A stretch of DNA of 64,000 bases from Clostridiaceae bacterium BL-3 (GTDB taxonomy: Bacteria; Bacillota; Clostridia; Clostridiales; Clostridiaceae), in the NCBI GenBank assembly GCA_902809985.1, contig CADDXC010000001.1:372001-436000 (forward strand), given 5' to 3'. Shown one piece after another: positions 9,256 through 18,430 of this stretch. The notes below the pieces were generated by a model. The model was not told the origin of the DNA and ran no database searches. It saw only the letters and a list, made by a program, of their open reading frames with translations. Within the stretch, counting starts at the first letter, position 1; the number at the start of each line of letters is the position of its first letter. Position numbers and translations under genes: made by a program.

Positions 9256-9855
9256 ATGAATTATAAGGAGCTCACTCCTATACAGCTGGATGCACTGAAA
9301 GAAGTTGGCAATATAGGTACAGGAAACGCTGCTACAGCTCTTTCCCAGCTTTTGAATAAAAAAGTTGACATGACTGTACCTTCTATAAATGTTGTGCCCT
9401 TTGAGGACATCTTCCAGAGTATAGGAGGAGATGAAATAGTTGTAGGGGTAATAGTCAGAATACTGGGTGATGCACCTGGAAATATACTATTTATATTTGA
9501 AAAGAATACTGCACTGGATCTCATATACATGCTTACGAGCCAGAAAAAAGAGTATATTGATGAGATGGGAAATTCCGTTGTATGTGAAGTTGGAAATATA
9601 ATAGCCAGTTCTTATATGAATTCCATGGCTAAATTTACAGGATTGTATGTTATACCTTCTGTACCTGCAGTTACCTGTGACATGCTGGGGGCCATACTTT
9701 CAACTACATTTATAGAATCAGGACAGTTTGATGATTATGTCATTGATATAGAAACACTGCTTATGCAAAATAACAGCAAGGTGAGCGGGCATTTTTATTA
9801 TATTCCTGTGCCCGGATCTCTTGAAAAAATTTTAAATGCTTTAGGAATAGGATAA
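9256..9855 (+). CDS. cheC: CheY-P phosphatase CheC
   Basis: A 199-residue CheC, which dephosphorylates CheY-P and binds CheD. Both active-site copies of the ExxN signature are visible: LKEVGNIGTGNAA near the start and VCEVGNIIASSYMNS near residue 115. I place the start at 9256, six bases after AGGAGG, rather than at the ATG at 9241 that overlaps the cheA stop; this removes five residues that do not belong to the family. The partner cheD lies upstream in the same operon. Confidence 0.92.
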   Translation: MNYKELTPIQLDALKEVGNIGTGNAATALSQLLNKKVDMTVPSINVVPFEDIFQSIGGDEIVVGVIVRILGDAPGNILFIFEKNTALDLIYMLTSQKKEYIDEMGNSVVCEVGNIIASSYMNSMAKFTGLYVIPSVPAVTCDMLGAILSTTFIESGQFDDYVIDIETLLMQNNSKVSGHFYYIPVPGSLEKILNALGIG

Positions 9856-9887
9856 TAACAGTAGTATATAATTTTGGAGGGAAAAAA

Positions 9888-10250
9888 ATGGCTAAAATAT
9901 TAATTGTGGATGACGCTGCATTTATGAGGATGATGATAAAGGATATATTGGAGAAAAACGGATTTGAAGTGATAGGAGAGGCAAACAATGGTATAAAAGC
10001 TGTGGAATTATATAAAAAGGAAAGACCTGATGTAGTGACAATGGATATAACAATGCCGGATATGGATGGTATTGAGGCCGTAAAGGCCATAAAGGCTTTG
10101 GATCCAAGCGCCAAAATAATAATGTGTTCCGCGATGGGACAGCAGACCATGGTTATGGATGCAATAAAAGCTGGTGCGAGAGATTTTATTGTAAAGCCAT
10201 TTCAACCGGATAGAGTACTGGAGGCAATAAGTAAAGTTGTGAATTCATAG
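9888..10250 (+). CDS. cheY: Chemotaxis response regulator CheY
   Basis: A 120-residue single receiver domain that carries the CheA signal to the flagellar switch. Seen: the acidic pair in LIVDDAAFMR, the phospho-acceptor aspartate in TMDITMPDMDG, the conserved S/T in MCSAMGQQ, and the lysine in FIVKPFQ. The GGAGGG site lies 8 bases upstream. A gap of 184 bases follows before the second cheW. The position next to cheC, cheA and fliM supports the CheY call over an orphan regulator. Confidence 0.94.
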   Translation: MAKILIVDDAAFMRMMIKDILEKNGFEVIGEANNGIKAVELYKKERPDVVTMDITMPDMDGIEAVKAIKALDPSAKIIMCSAMGQQTMVMDAIKAGARDFIVKPFQPDRVLEAISKVVNS

Positions 10251-10434
10251 TAAGATGTAAAATTAAAGTTAAAATTTCACAACCAATATAAAGGTAATAT
10301 AATTTATAACGAAATATTTTAGTAGTATTAAATTCAATGTTAAACTTTGTTAAAATACGTATAAAACTGTGACTTTGATATGCCAGCTTACAAGTACATA
10401 GTTTATGTATCCATATGCGCATGGAGGTGTAGAT

Positions 10435-10836
10435 ATGCAGGTTGTTATATTTAGATTGAATAACGAGCAATTTGCTGTGGAAACAGCTAAGGTTCAAAGT
10501 ATAAATGATGCAATGGAAATAACGAGGGTCCCCAAGGCACCGGCCTACATAAAAGGGCTTATAAATTTAAGGGGAAATGTAATATCACTTTTGGATATAA
10601 ATCTTTTAATGGACATTCCCAAGAGTGACAAGAGTGAAAACAATATAATAATACTGGAAATGGAAGATGAACTGGTAGGTGTAACTGTAGATCAGGTGGA
10701 TGAAGTTTTGGATCTAGAAGAAAATGTTATTGAGAAGATAAATGATGAAAGAAAAAAAGCCTATATAGAGGGAATAGTAAATCTTGAAAATAGAGTAGTT
10801 ACACTAATCGATATAGACAAGCTTCTTTCAAATTAG
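10435..10836 (+). CDS. cheW: Second CheW adaptor
   Basis: A 133-residue CheW paralogue: QVVIFRLNNEQFAVET, then VPKAPAYIKGLINLRGNVISLLDI, a closer match to the consensus GLINLRGxxxPxxD than the first copy, and LVGVTVDQVDEVL. The ATG at 10435 lies 6 bases after GGAGGTG; the upstream ATG at 10405 lacks a site. It opens the fliM-fliY segment after a 184-base AT-rich gap in which I could not identify a clear promoter. Confidence 0.92.
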   Translation: MQVVIFRLNNEQFAVETAKVQSINDAMEITRVPKAPAYIKGLINLRGNVISLLDINLLMDIPKSDKSENNIIILEMEDELVGVTVDQVDEVLDLEENVIEKINDERKKAYIEGIVNLENRVVTLIDIDKLLSN

Positions 10837-10863
10837 AATTTTCACGAGAAATGAGGGAAGAGA

Positions 10864-11859
10864 ATGGCAGATGTATTATCACAGAATGAGATAGATGCCC
10901 TTTTAGCTGCCTTGTCTGCAGGAGAACTTACTCCTGATGAAGTGCCTAAAGAAGAGGAAAAGCAAAAAGTAAAGCCCTATGATTTTAGAAGTCCGCAGAA
11001 GTTTTCTAAGGATCATATAAGAACTCTGGAACTTATTCACGACAACTATGCCAGAATAATTTCAAACTATTTGACTGCACAGGTAAGAAGTAATGTAAAA
11101 GTAAAACTGGAATCAGTACAGCAGATAACCTATGAGGAGTTTATTCACTCTGTGCCAAATCCTACTGTACTTACCATATTTAAAATGCCGCCTTTAAGCG
11201 GCTCCGTGCTGTTTGAAATAAATCCGCAGTTCGTATTTGAAATTATAGATCTCCTCCTGGGGGGAAGTGGAACGGGTAAGTATAAAGCCAGGGAATTCAC
11301 AGATATAGATAAAAATATTATAAAAGTGGTGAATGCAGGACTTATATCCAATTTAAAACTGGCCTGGGAAGATGTAATGTCGGTGGAGACAGAAGTAGAG
11401 GGAATTGAGACGAATCCCGCATTAAATCAAACTCTTGCACCTAATGATCCCGTGGCGCTTATAACTTTTTCTGTGGAAATGGGTAAAAGCAATACTTTCA
11501 TAAATATATGCATTCCCTATCTGAGTATAGAGAAGGTATTGGATAAGCTGGTGGTACAGTACTGGTTTCAGGACAGCGATGAGGATGTAGTAAATGAGTC
11601 CAGAGAAAAGCTCAGAAAGAGGCTCAATATAGTTGAAATGCAGCTTTCTGCCGTACTTGGAACTGCCAGACTCACAGTGGAGGAATTTTTGAATCTGAAT
11701 ATAGGAGATGTGATTACCTTAAATGAAAACACTAAAAGTCCTATAAAGATGATGGTAGAAGACAAGGTATATTGTTATGGAAAGCCTGGCATAATAGGGA
11801 AAAACATGGGCGTTGAGATACTAGATATTATAAGTAAGGATGTGGAAAATTATGAATGA
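10864..11859 (+). CDS. fliM: Flagellar motor switch protein FliM
   Basis: A 331-residue FliM, the C-ring protein that binds CheY-P and sets rotation direction. The N-terminal CheY-P-binding peptide LSQNEIDALLAAL is present at residues 5-17. The middle CheC-like domain (residues about 45-230) lacks the phosphatase ExxN motifs, as expected, and contains LLLGGSGTG. The C-terminal SpoA/FliN domain holds LGTARLTVEEFLNLNIGDVI. It has a GAGGGAAG site. It overlaps fliY by 8 bases, indicating translational coupling. Confidence 0.95.
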   Translation: MADVLSQNEIDALLAALSAGELTPDEVPKEEEKQKVKPYDFRSPQKFSKDHIRTLELIHDNYARIISNYLTAQVRSNVKVKLESVQQITYEEFIHSVPNPTVLTIFKMPPLSGSVLFEINPQFVFEIIDLLLGGSGTGKYKAREFTDIDKNIIKVVNAGLISNLKLAWEDVMSVETEVEGIETNPALNQTLAPNDPVALITFSVEMGKSNTFINICIPYLSIEKVLDKLVVQYWFQDSDEDVVNESREKLRKRLNIVEMQLSAVLGTARLTVEEFLNLNIGDVITLNENTKSPIKMMVEDKVYCYGKPGIIGKNMGVEILDIISKDVENYE

Positions 11860-13069
11860 TGGGAATGGGTTTCTTTCACAGGAAGAAATAGATGCACTTT
11901 TAAACGGAGGAGACAATAAGAAAGATAAAGAAAATAAAGCAGATCCGGCGTCAGAAACTGGCTCCCAGGATACCTCCGAATTGTCGGATGTAGAAAAAGA
12001 TCTGTTGGGGGAAATAGGAAATATATCCATGGGATCTGCATCCACAGCGCTTTCTACAATAATAAACCAGCAGGTGAATATAACTACTCCCGTGGTGACT
12101 TTGACCACTTTGAAAAAATTGAGAAATGAGTTTGAAATTCCCAATATTGCGCTGGAAGTTCAGTATACCAAAGGAATAGTAGGTGAAAACCTTCTTGTGA
12201 TGAAAGTGACAGATGCAGCTGTTATAGCAGATCTCATGATGGGAAACAGCGGTGAACTGGATGGAAAGAAATCTGAACTCAGTGAAATAGAGGTAAGTGC
12301 GGTATCTGAAGCCATGAATCAGATGATAGGTTCTGCAGCCACTTCCATGGCCACCATGTTTATGAGAGAGGTGAATATATCCCCTCCTAAATCAAAAATA
12401 TGGACGGATCTCACAGAGCCGCTGTCCGAGGGAATAGGTGACGAGGAATCTGTGATCAAGGTGTCCTTTTCACTTAAAATAGGTAAATTAGTAGACAGCC
12501 ATATAATGCAGCTGTTTCCTCTGGCAACTGCAAAAAAAATAGTTTCCATAATGATGGGTCAGGAAGGAGAGGAGGAAGCAGCAGCTGAATCCAAAGCCAA
12601 AGCAGTTGAAAACAAAAGTGAAGCACCTTCTGGTGATGCTGTTTCACAGGCCGCAGCAGCTTCTTCCGTTCCGCCGCAGCAGAGCAATTCACCTTCCGGC
12701 AGCGGCATAAATGAAAAGCCTATAGAAACAAGTGCGGTTAAGAAACAGGTACCGGTGCAGCAGGCGGCATTTCAACCCCTTGGCAAACCTAAAACCGTGG
12801 AGAATGTGCCCAGAAATATAGATCTGATATTGGACGTGCCACTTGAGATATCGGTAGTGCTTGGAAGAACCAAAAAGAATATCAAGGACATATTGAATCT
12901 TGGTACGGGATCTCTGGTAGAACTGGATAAACTGGCCGAGGAGCCTGTGGAGATACTGGTAAACGGAAAGAAGATAGCTTACGGCGAAGTCGTAGTAGTG
13001 GATGAAAATTTCGGTGTGAGGATAACGGGTATTGTGAGCAACGAGGAGAGGATCAAATCCCTGAAATAG
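11852..13069 (+). CDS. fliY: Flagellar motor switch phosphatase FliY
   Basis: A 405-residue FliY, the Gram-positive switch protein that combines a CheC-like CheY-P phosphatase with a FliN domain. The N-terminal peptide FLSQEEIDALLNGG resembles that of FliM. ExxN motifs occur in GEIGNISMGSAST and VSEAMNQMIGSAA. A proline/glutamine/serine-rich linker (residues about 240-310) precedes the SpoA domain (LGRTKKNIKDILNLGTGSL). The ATG at 11852 gives the FliM-like N-terminus; the ATG at 11840 would add four alien residues. The operon appears to end here. Confidence 0.93.
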   Translation: MNDGNGFLSQEEIDALLNGGDNKKDKENKADPASETGSQDTSELSDVEKDLLGEIGNISMGSASTALSTIINQQVNITTPVVTLTTLKKLRNEFEIPNIALEVQYTKGIVGENLLVMKVTDAAVIADLMMGNSGELDGKKSELSEIEVSAVSEAMNQMIGSAATSMATMFMREVNISPPKSKIWTDLTEPLSEGIGDEESVIKVSFSLKIGKLVDSHIMQLFPLATAKKIVSIMMGQEGEEEAAAESKAKAVENKSEAPSGDAVSQAAAASSVPPQQSNSPSGSGINEKPIETSAVKKQVPVQQAAFQPLGKPKTVENVPRNIDLILDVPLEISVVLGRTKKNIKDILNLGTGSLVELDKLAEEPVEILVNGKKIAYGEVVVVDENFGVRITGIVSNEERIKSLK

Positions 13070-13079
13070 GTTTTATTAC

Positions 13080-13185
13080 AGTTGAGAGTTGAGAGTGAAG
13101 AGTTGATGGTTTTGGTTGGTTTTCAGTTTCTGCTGAAAATCTTCATTTTCTGTTGGCTCTTCAATTTTGATATTAGTAACCTTTA
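13080..13185. repeat. Palindromic intergenic repeat, copy 2
   Basis: After fliY comes GTTGAGAGTTGAGAGTGAAGAG, then an inner hairpin TTTTCAG/CTGAAAATC, then a complementary arm ending GGCTCTTCAATTTTG. The arrangement (outer arm, GAAG-like junction, inner hairpin, return arm) matches the copies further downstream, although the inner-stem sequence is different. The position suggests it also ends the fliY transcript. Confidence 0.55.
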
Positions 13186-13279
13186 ATGGGAATTATAATT
13201 GAATTGATATATAGCGTTAAAGTGGGAATTTAAGGGGACTTTGGTCCTAAAATAACATGTTTATCTTTTATCCAAAGTA

Positions 13280-13306
13280 TAAACCTTAAATATATATACC
13301 CGATAA
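13280..13306 (+). promoter_or_regulatory. Sigma-28 (SigD/FliA) promoter upstream of flgM
   Basis: TAAA at 13280-13283, exactly 15 bases, then CCCGATAA at 13299-13306. The flagellar sigma-28 consensus is TAAA-N15-GCCGATAA, so only one base differs. Transcription should begin near 13313, about 50 bases before the flgM start. This would place flgM-flgN and the hook-associated genes in the late flagellar class. Confidence 0.8.
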
Positions 13307-13361
13307 TATTATTAATGACAAAGAACATTTGGAGTCGTTGAATTTAAGGGAGTGTATTTAT

Positions 13362-13637
13362 ATGAAGATTAATGGGATCATTTTGAACCAGGCATTGAAT
13401 ATCTACGGGGGAAATAAGAAAGAGCACGTGACAATTAAAAATATGGATAAAAAGGATTCCATTGAAATTTCGTCTGCAGGAAAAAGTTTGAGTTCTTATT
13501 CTCCTGAGGATAAATTCATAAGTTCTGAAGAAAAAATAGAAAGTATAAGAAAGGCTGTGGAAAACGGAACCTATAATGTAGATAAAAAATTGGTGGCATC
13601 TAGAATTTTAGATGCCATGAAGGGGAAAATATTATAG
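13362..13637 (+). CDS. flgM: Anti-sigma-28 factor FlgM
   Basis: A 91-residue small protein with the FlgM C-terminal signature: ISSEEKIESIRKAVENGTYNVD, then VASRILDAM. FlgM holds sigma-28 inactive until the hook is complete and the anti-sigma factor is exported. I take the ATG at 13362, 7 bases after AAGGGAGTG, rather than the upstream start at 13329. It lies directly behind a sigma-28 promoter, so the anti-sigma factor is controlled by its own target, the usual feedback loop. Confidence 0.88.
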   Translation: MKINGIILNQALNIYGGNKKEHVTIKNMDKKDSIEISSAGKSLSSYSPEDKFISSEEKIESIRKAVENGTYNVDKKLVASRILDAMKGKIL

Positions 13638-13669
13638 TTCTCCCCATAATTCTATGGAGGTGAGATGCG

Positions 13670-14077
13670 GTGTCACTGCAGTTGATGAACATAATGGAAA
13701 ACGAGTATTCAGTTTTAAAAGAACTTCTTAAGGCCCTGGAGGATCAAAATCAGTACCTTTTAAAGAGAGAAGTGTTTAAACTGGATAAAATAGTGAAAGT
13801 ACTGGAGGAGAAGAGCAAAACCGTAGCTTTCTGGGAAGTGGAAAGAAGAAAAATTACAGACAAAAGACCTATGAGAGAAGTTATTGCAGAATCCAAGGAT
13901 GAAAATATGAAAAAAACCTATGAAAATATAGTGGAATTACTCAGAAAAATGCAGCTGCAAAAGGATACAAACGAGGCCCTTATAAAACAGTGGCTTGTAT
14001 TTACCAACCAGATGCTCAGGGCACTCAATCCAGCCAGAAAAGCAGTTACCTACAACGCACTGGGAAAGAGCAGATAG
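13670..14077 (+). CDS. flgN: FlgN family export chaperone
   Basis: A 135-residue, mostly helical protein of FlgN length and pattern: a long N-terminal helix (LMNIMENEYSVLKELLKALEDQNQYLL) and a coiled central part. FlgN chaperones the hook-filament junction proteins FlgK and FlgL for export. The GTG start follows GGAGGTGAG by 5 bases. Its place between flgM and flgK is the standard order and is a large part of the support. Confidence 0.82.
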   Translation: MSLQLMNIMENEYSVLKELLKALEDQNQYLLKREVFKLDKIVKVLEEKSKTVAFWEVERRKITDKRPMREVIAESKDENMKKTYENIVELLRKMQLQKDTNEALIKQWLVFTNQMLRALNPARKAVTYNALGKSR

Positions 14078-14080
14078 TTT

Positions 14081-14216
14081 AGCAATGCACAATGCATAAT
14101 TGAGAGTTAACAATTGATAATGGACAATTAACAGTTAATGATGAAATTTTTAATTCTATTAAAAATTTCTACCTAAAATTGTCAACTGTCAATTGAAAAT
14201 TGTAAATTGGAAAAAA
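14081..14216. repeat. Palindromic intergenic repeat, copy 3
   Basis: The outer arms are rich in CAATTGACAATT variants (AACAATTGATAATGGACAATT on the left, AAATTGTCAACTGTCAATTG on the right). The inner hairpin is GAAATTTTTAAT-N3-ATTAAAAATTTC. It fills the flgN-flgK gap almost completely and stops just before the flgK ribosome site. Confidence 0.75.
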
Positions 14217-14228
14217 GGAGTTGATTAA

Positions 14229-16175
14229 ATGCCGGGATTGTTTTCAATATTCAATACAGCAAAGAGCGGGCTTTTTTCGCAGCAGACGGCAATAAATGTG
14301 ACATCTCACAATATAGCAAATGCAAATACAGACGGGTACTCCAGGCAGAGGGCGGATCTTGTAACCACCCCGCCCTATACCATGCCCAGCATGAACAGTC
14401 CAGCTAGCGCAGGACAGCTGGGAACAGGAGTGACGGTGGCCTCTATAGATAGAATAAGGGACATTTTTCTGGACTACCAGGTAAGGGTGCAGATGGGTGT
14501 AAGCGGCCAGTATACAGCTAAGGATAAATATCTGACTCAGGTGGAAAATGCCCTGAACGAACCTACGGATACTGGAATTTCCTCACTTATACAGCAGTTT
14601 TTTAGTTCATGGCAGGACCTGTCAGGCTCCACAGAAAATACAAGCACCGTTGCCCAGCAGGCTTATCAGCTGACTAACAGCATAAACAGCACTTATTCAC
14701 AGCTTACAAGTATCAAGACCAATACAAATACGGAGATAAAAAACCTGGTGGTGGACATAAACGGCATGCTGTCCCAGATATCCAAATTGAACCAGCAGAT
14801 TAAAGATGTCAAGATATCCGGACAGAACCCCAATGATCTCATGGACAGCAGGGATCTTCTCCTGGATCAATTGAGCAGTGAATTTGGCATAACCATCAAC
14901 CAGAGATCTCTGGACGGCATTGACGTCACCACCTCAAGCGATGGAGTCGATGGTACAGCACCTATTGGAACTGACGGTAATCCGCTCAATATAGTCCAGT
15001 CAGATAATCCAGACAGTTATGATGTAGCCAGTTTTTCTTATATAACTAGTATAACCAGCAAAGGTGCGAAGCTCAGCGACCCTAGCGATCCTAATAGTAG
15101 TGTTGTAAAAGATGCCGATGGTAATATTATATATGAATATGAAGTGGATTACTATAAAAAGGGCGATACCCTTACGGATGACAATAAAGTTATCCTTACA
15201 GTAGATATGACAGCGGCTCAGGCAAAAGAACTAGATGAAAGTAGAGTGCTCTGGGCCGACAGTACTGGTATGGCTTATAAGGATACAAAGGATGATAATA
15301 CAATTGATGGAGACGGAAAAAAGCTTGATGGTACGGAACCTGTGGATTTTAAACAGCTTATGCTTTTCAAGCCGCCTACGGGCGAGCTAAAGGGCTATAT
15401 GGCCGTACAGCAGAATGTGGATGATTATCAGGATACGCTGAATAAATTTGCTAAGGCACTTGCTCTTTCCGTAAATTCCATAATAAGTCAGAGCAGCAGC
15501 TGGGTTGAAGACGGAGACAATACTGGTTCTCAGGAAGGCGGCATAAACAATTTCTTTGTAAATGCAGATCCTGAAAAAGAAGGTTCCTATACTGCAAAAG
15601 ATGAAAACAACATAAATGCGTCAAATATAACTGTAAATGTGGACATATTGAATGATCCTTCAAAAATAAAAACGGCTACCAAATATGATTCTAAGGGAAA
15701 TTCCCTCAATGACAGCACCGATGGAAACAGGGCCGCAGCAATAGCCCAGCTGGCAAACAGCCTTATGAATATACAGAGCGTGAACACAGATGTAGATACT
15801 AATACAACTGATATTGATGGCACAGATGGTAGAGATGACAGAAATGATTTGATTGGAAGTTTGTTTTCTACAAATGATAAATTGAACAATGTGTATTCTG
15901 TAGGAAGTGTGACAGGAGGTTCCACTCTTAACAACTATTTTAACGATCTGGTGAACAAGGTTGGAATGCAGGAACAGGAGGCAAAAACTCAGGTGAGCAA
16001 TGAAGCCACCCAGCTTGCCAACTATACCCAGTCAAGGGAATCTGTATCAGGGGTTTCCATGGATGAGGAGATGACAAATCTCATACAATTCCAGCACTGC
16101 TACCAGGCAAATGCAAAGATGATATCGACGATTGATGAACTTCTGGATGTAGTGGTGAACGGACTTAAAAAATAG
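14229..16175 (+). CDS. flgK: Flagellar hook-associated protein 1, FlgK
   Basis: A 648-residue FlgK, the first hook-filament junction protein. The N-terminus carries the rod/hook signature with NVTSHNIANANTDGYSRQRADL. The C-terminus has VSMDEEMTNLIQFQHCYQANAKMISTIDELLDVVVNGL, the usual heptad coiled-coil end. The middle (about 220-520) is a variable, Asp/Ser/Thr-rich exposed domain, which makes it longer than the ~450-550 residues of many homologues. An AAAGGAG site lies 7 bases before the ATG. The codons are richer in G+C than those of the glycosylation genes. Confidence 0.95.
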   Translation: MPGLFSIFNTAKSGLFSQQTAINVTSHNIANANTDGYSRQRADLVTTPPYTMPSMNSPASAGQLGTGVTVASIDRIRDIFLDYQVRVQMGVSGQYTAKDKYLTQVENALNEPTDTGISSLIQQFFSSWQDLSGSTENTSTVAQQAYQLTNSINSTYSQLTSIKTNTNTEIKNLVVDINGMLSQISKLNQQIKDVKISGQNPNDLMDSRDLLLDQLSSEFGITINQRSLDGIDVTTSSDGVDGTAPIGTDGNPLNIVQSDNPDSYDVASFSYITSITSKGAKLSDPSDPNSSVVKDADGNIIYEYEVDYYKKGDTLTDDNKVILTVDMTAAQAKELDESRVLWADSTGMAYKDTKDDNTIDGDGKKLDGTEPVDFKQLMLFKPPTGELKGYMAVQQNVDDYQDTLNKFAKALALSVNSIISQSSSWVEDGDNTGSQEGGINNFFVNADPEKEGSYTAKDENNINASNITVNVDILNDPSKIKTATKYDSKGNSLNDSTDGNRAAAIAQLANSLMNIQSVNTDVDTNTTDIDGTDGRDDRNDLIGSLFSTNDKLNNVYSVGSVTGGSTLNNYFNDLVNKVGMQEQEAKTQVSNEATQLANYTQSRESVSGVSMDEEMTNLIQFQHCYQANAKMISTIDELLDVVVNGLKK

Positions 16176-16225
16176 TTATACAATGGATAACTGACAATTG
16201 ACAATGCACAATGGACAGTTAAAGG
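16175..16225. repeat. Partial intergenic repeat, copy 4 (arm only)
   Basis: A run of GGATAACTGACAATTGACAATGCACAATGGACAGTT matches one outer arm of the surrounding repeats. No inner hairpin or return arm is seen before the next gene, so this copy looks truncated, perhaps by the arrival of the four-helix-bundle gene just downstream. Confidence 0.5.
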
Positions 16226-16285
16226 AATATTTATTTGAAATGTGGAGATATTTTAAATAAATATTATTGTTCGAGGAGTTAAAGT

Positions 16286-16639
16286 ATGAGTTTGAATGTA
16301 ATAGAGAAAAAATCCTTTCAGTTTTCCATTGATATAGTGCATTTGTATAAAAAACTATGTGAAGAAAGAAGAGAATATATTTTATTTAGGCAATTTCTTA
16401 AGTCGGGAACCAGTATAGGTGCAAATGTTAAAGAGGCGTTAAGCGGCCAATCGAAGAGAGACTTTCTTTCTAAAATGAATATAGCATTGAAAGAAGCAAA
16501 TGAAACGGAATACTGGATTGAATTGCTGATTAGCACAGGTTATATAAATAAAGAGAATCCTATATTGTGTAAATGCAAAGAGTTATGTAAGATACTAAAT
16601 TCCATAGTTAAGACTACAAAAAATAATTGTGAATCATGA
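16286..16639 (+). CDS. Four helix bundle protein (23S rRNA-IVP / bAvd-like fold)
   Basis: A 117-residue all-helical protein of the four-helix-bundle family first known from intervening sequences in 23S rRNA genes. Family marks: FSIDIVHLYKKL, QFLKSGTSIGANVKEAL (the R/KSxxSIxANIxEA block) and IALKEANETEYWIELL. Its biological role is not settled; a related fold is the accessory protein of diversity-generating retroelements. No reverse transcriptase or rRNA gene is in this window. It splits flgK from flgL, an unusual place, with a good GAGGAG site, so it is probably transcribed with them. Confidence 0.85.
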   Translation: MSLNVIEKKSFQFSIDIVHLYKKLCEERREYILFRQFLKSGTSIGANVKEALSGQSKRDFLSKMNIALKEANETEYWIELLISTGYINKENPILCKCKELCKILNSIVKTTKNNCES

Positions 16640-16663
16640 ATTGAAGAAAGGGGTGTGTGATTT

Positions 16664-18430
16664 TTGAGAGTAACAAATAAATTATTGTCGAATAATTTTC
16701 TTTCAGATATGCAGAGAAATCTTACAAATTTAAGTAAAATTCAAACGCAGATGTCTTCCATGAAGAATTTTTCAAAGCCTTCTGATGATCCAATAAATGT
16801 GCAGAGGGCAATGCAGCTTCAAACTTCTATAGATTACAATGCTCAATACGCTGTAAATATAAAAGCTACCCAGGGATGGATGCAGACTACGGATACAGCT
16901 CTTGTTCAGCTCAGTACTGTGCTTACAAATATAAGAAACAACCTGGAAAAGGGTGGCGGAGATGGAGGCTATACCCAGGATGAAAGGGACAAGATCAACG
17001 ATGAAGTAAATCAGGAAGTATCACAGGTTGCACAACTTTTAAATACAAACTTCAAGGGAGAGTATGTATTTGGTGGCACTGCAGGTCTTTCAAAACCTGT
17101 AGGCACTTCAAACTATGATATAACCCGCACGGTGGTGTCAGATGGATTTGATATAAGTGGGTGGAAAACTGGTACTGTAACGTTTAATATTATGAATAGT
17201 AATGGAACAACAATTGACAAGACAATAACATTAGATACTAAAGATTCTAGTGGTAATCCACCTGATACTATAGATGATGTAATTAAAAATCTCAATGCTA
17301 AAATACAGTCTGATACTGATTTTAAAGATAAAATAAATGTAGTAAAGACCGATGACGGAAATATAAAATTTCTTGCTGTAGACAGCAGTGAAACTATAAA
17401 GATAGATAGTACAGGGATCAGCAATCTGTCAGGAGTCAATGGCCAGCAGCTTTCCAGTACTGATGACTATAAAAATTGTGTCAGAATAGATTATTCAGAT
17501 AAAGACGGCAATACGCTGAATTATCTTCCGGATGTGGTGTCAAATGGATTTAATCCAAGTAATTGGAATGACAAGAAAATAGATTTTACAATAAAAGTAC
17601 CTGATCCATCTAATCCACCAGATGGTACTATGGACAAAACGGTTGAGATATCTACAATGGCTATTACAGAAAATACAAATATTGATGACGTAGTTAAAGA
17701 TTTAAATACTAAAGTACAGGAATCTGATCCTGATTTTAAAGATAAAGTAAATGTGGTGAAAACCAATGATGGCAATATAAAATTTCTGGCTATAGATTCT
17801 TCTGATACTATAAAAATAAAATCAACAGAAATAGGAGATATGAATATACCAGTTGATGGACAACAGCTTTCCAGTATGGCACTGGAAAACATAGGAGCTT
17901 CCAAAAATATAGAGGTGTCTCAGGGAGTTGTTCTGGATTATAATGCCACTGCAGTAGATGTGATGAAATATGGTTCCGGGGATAATGATGATATAAGGCT
18001 TTTGATGGACAGGATAGAACATCATATGGCGGGACAGGTTCAGTCTTATACAGATACAGATGGAAATAAGGTGACAAAGGATACAAAAAATGCAATACTA
18101 GGAGCTGATGGCAACTATTATATATGGAAAAATGATCAGGAGGAAGCCACAAAACAGCTTACGAATCAGGATCTTATAGATATAGATGCAGCTTCGAAGC
18201 AGGTGCTTAAAGTGGATTCCCAGATAGGCGCCAAGGAAAAGAGAATGGATGGATTGTCAGATCAAAACTCTTCTGCTAAAGTGGACATGACTGATATACT
18301 CTCAAAAACAGAGGATATAGACATATCGGAAAAAACCATAGAATATGCCACTATGATAACAATCTATCAGGCATGCCTTCAGACTGGAGCAAGGATAATG
18401 CAGCCTACACTTATGGATTATATCAGTTAA
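16664..18430 (+). CDS. flgL: Flagellar hook-associated protein 3, FlgL, with internal duplication
   Basis: A 588-residue FlgL, the second junction protein. The N-terminus (RVTNKLLSNNFLSDMQRNL, then KPSDDPINVQRAMQLQ) and C-terminus (TIEYATMITIYQACLQTGARIMQPTL) are typical. The central part contains two homologous blocks, about residues 156-266 and 290-404, each starting with a VVSxGF motif and ending with a GQQLSS motif; both include NVVKTxDGNIKFLA. Typical FlgL proteins are about 300 residues, so the duplication accounts for part of the extra length. The start is a TTG after GGGGTG. Confidence 0.92.
   Translation: MRVTNKLLSNNFLSDMQRNLTNLSKIQTQMSSMKNFSKPSDDPINVQRAMQLQTSIDYNAQYAVNIKATQGWMQTTDTALVQLSTVLTNIRNNLEKGGGDGGYTQDERDKINDEVNQEVSQVAQLLNTNFKGEYVFGGTAGLSKPVGTSNYDITRTVVSDGFDISGWKTGTVTFNIMNSNGTTIDKTITLDTKDSSGNPPDTIDDVIKNLNAKIQSDTDFKDKINVVKTDDGNIKFLAVDSSETIKIDSTGISNLSGVNGQQLSSTDDYKNCVRIDYSDKDGNTLNYLPDVVSNGFNPSNWNDKKIDFTIKVPDPSNPPDGTMDKTVEISTMAITENTNIDDVVKDLNTKVQESDPDFKDKVNVVKTNDGNIKFLAIDSSDTIKIKSTEIGDMNIPVDGQQLSSMALENIGASKNIEVSQGVVLDYNATAVDVMKYGSGDNDDIRLLMDRIEHHMAGQVQSYTDTDGNKVTKDTKNAILGADGNYYIWKNDQEEATKQLTNQDLIDIDAASKQVLKVDSQIGAKEKRMDGLSDQNSSAKVDMTDILSKTEDIDISEKTIEYATMITIYQACLQTGARIMQPTLMDYIS

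Noticed and set aside
16286-16639. Diversity-generating retroelement accessory gene
   Set aside because: No reverse transcriptase, template repeat or variable repeat is visible anywhere in the window.
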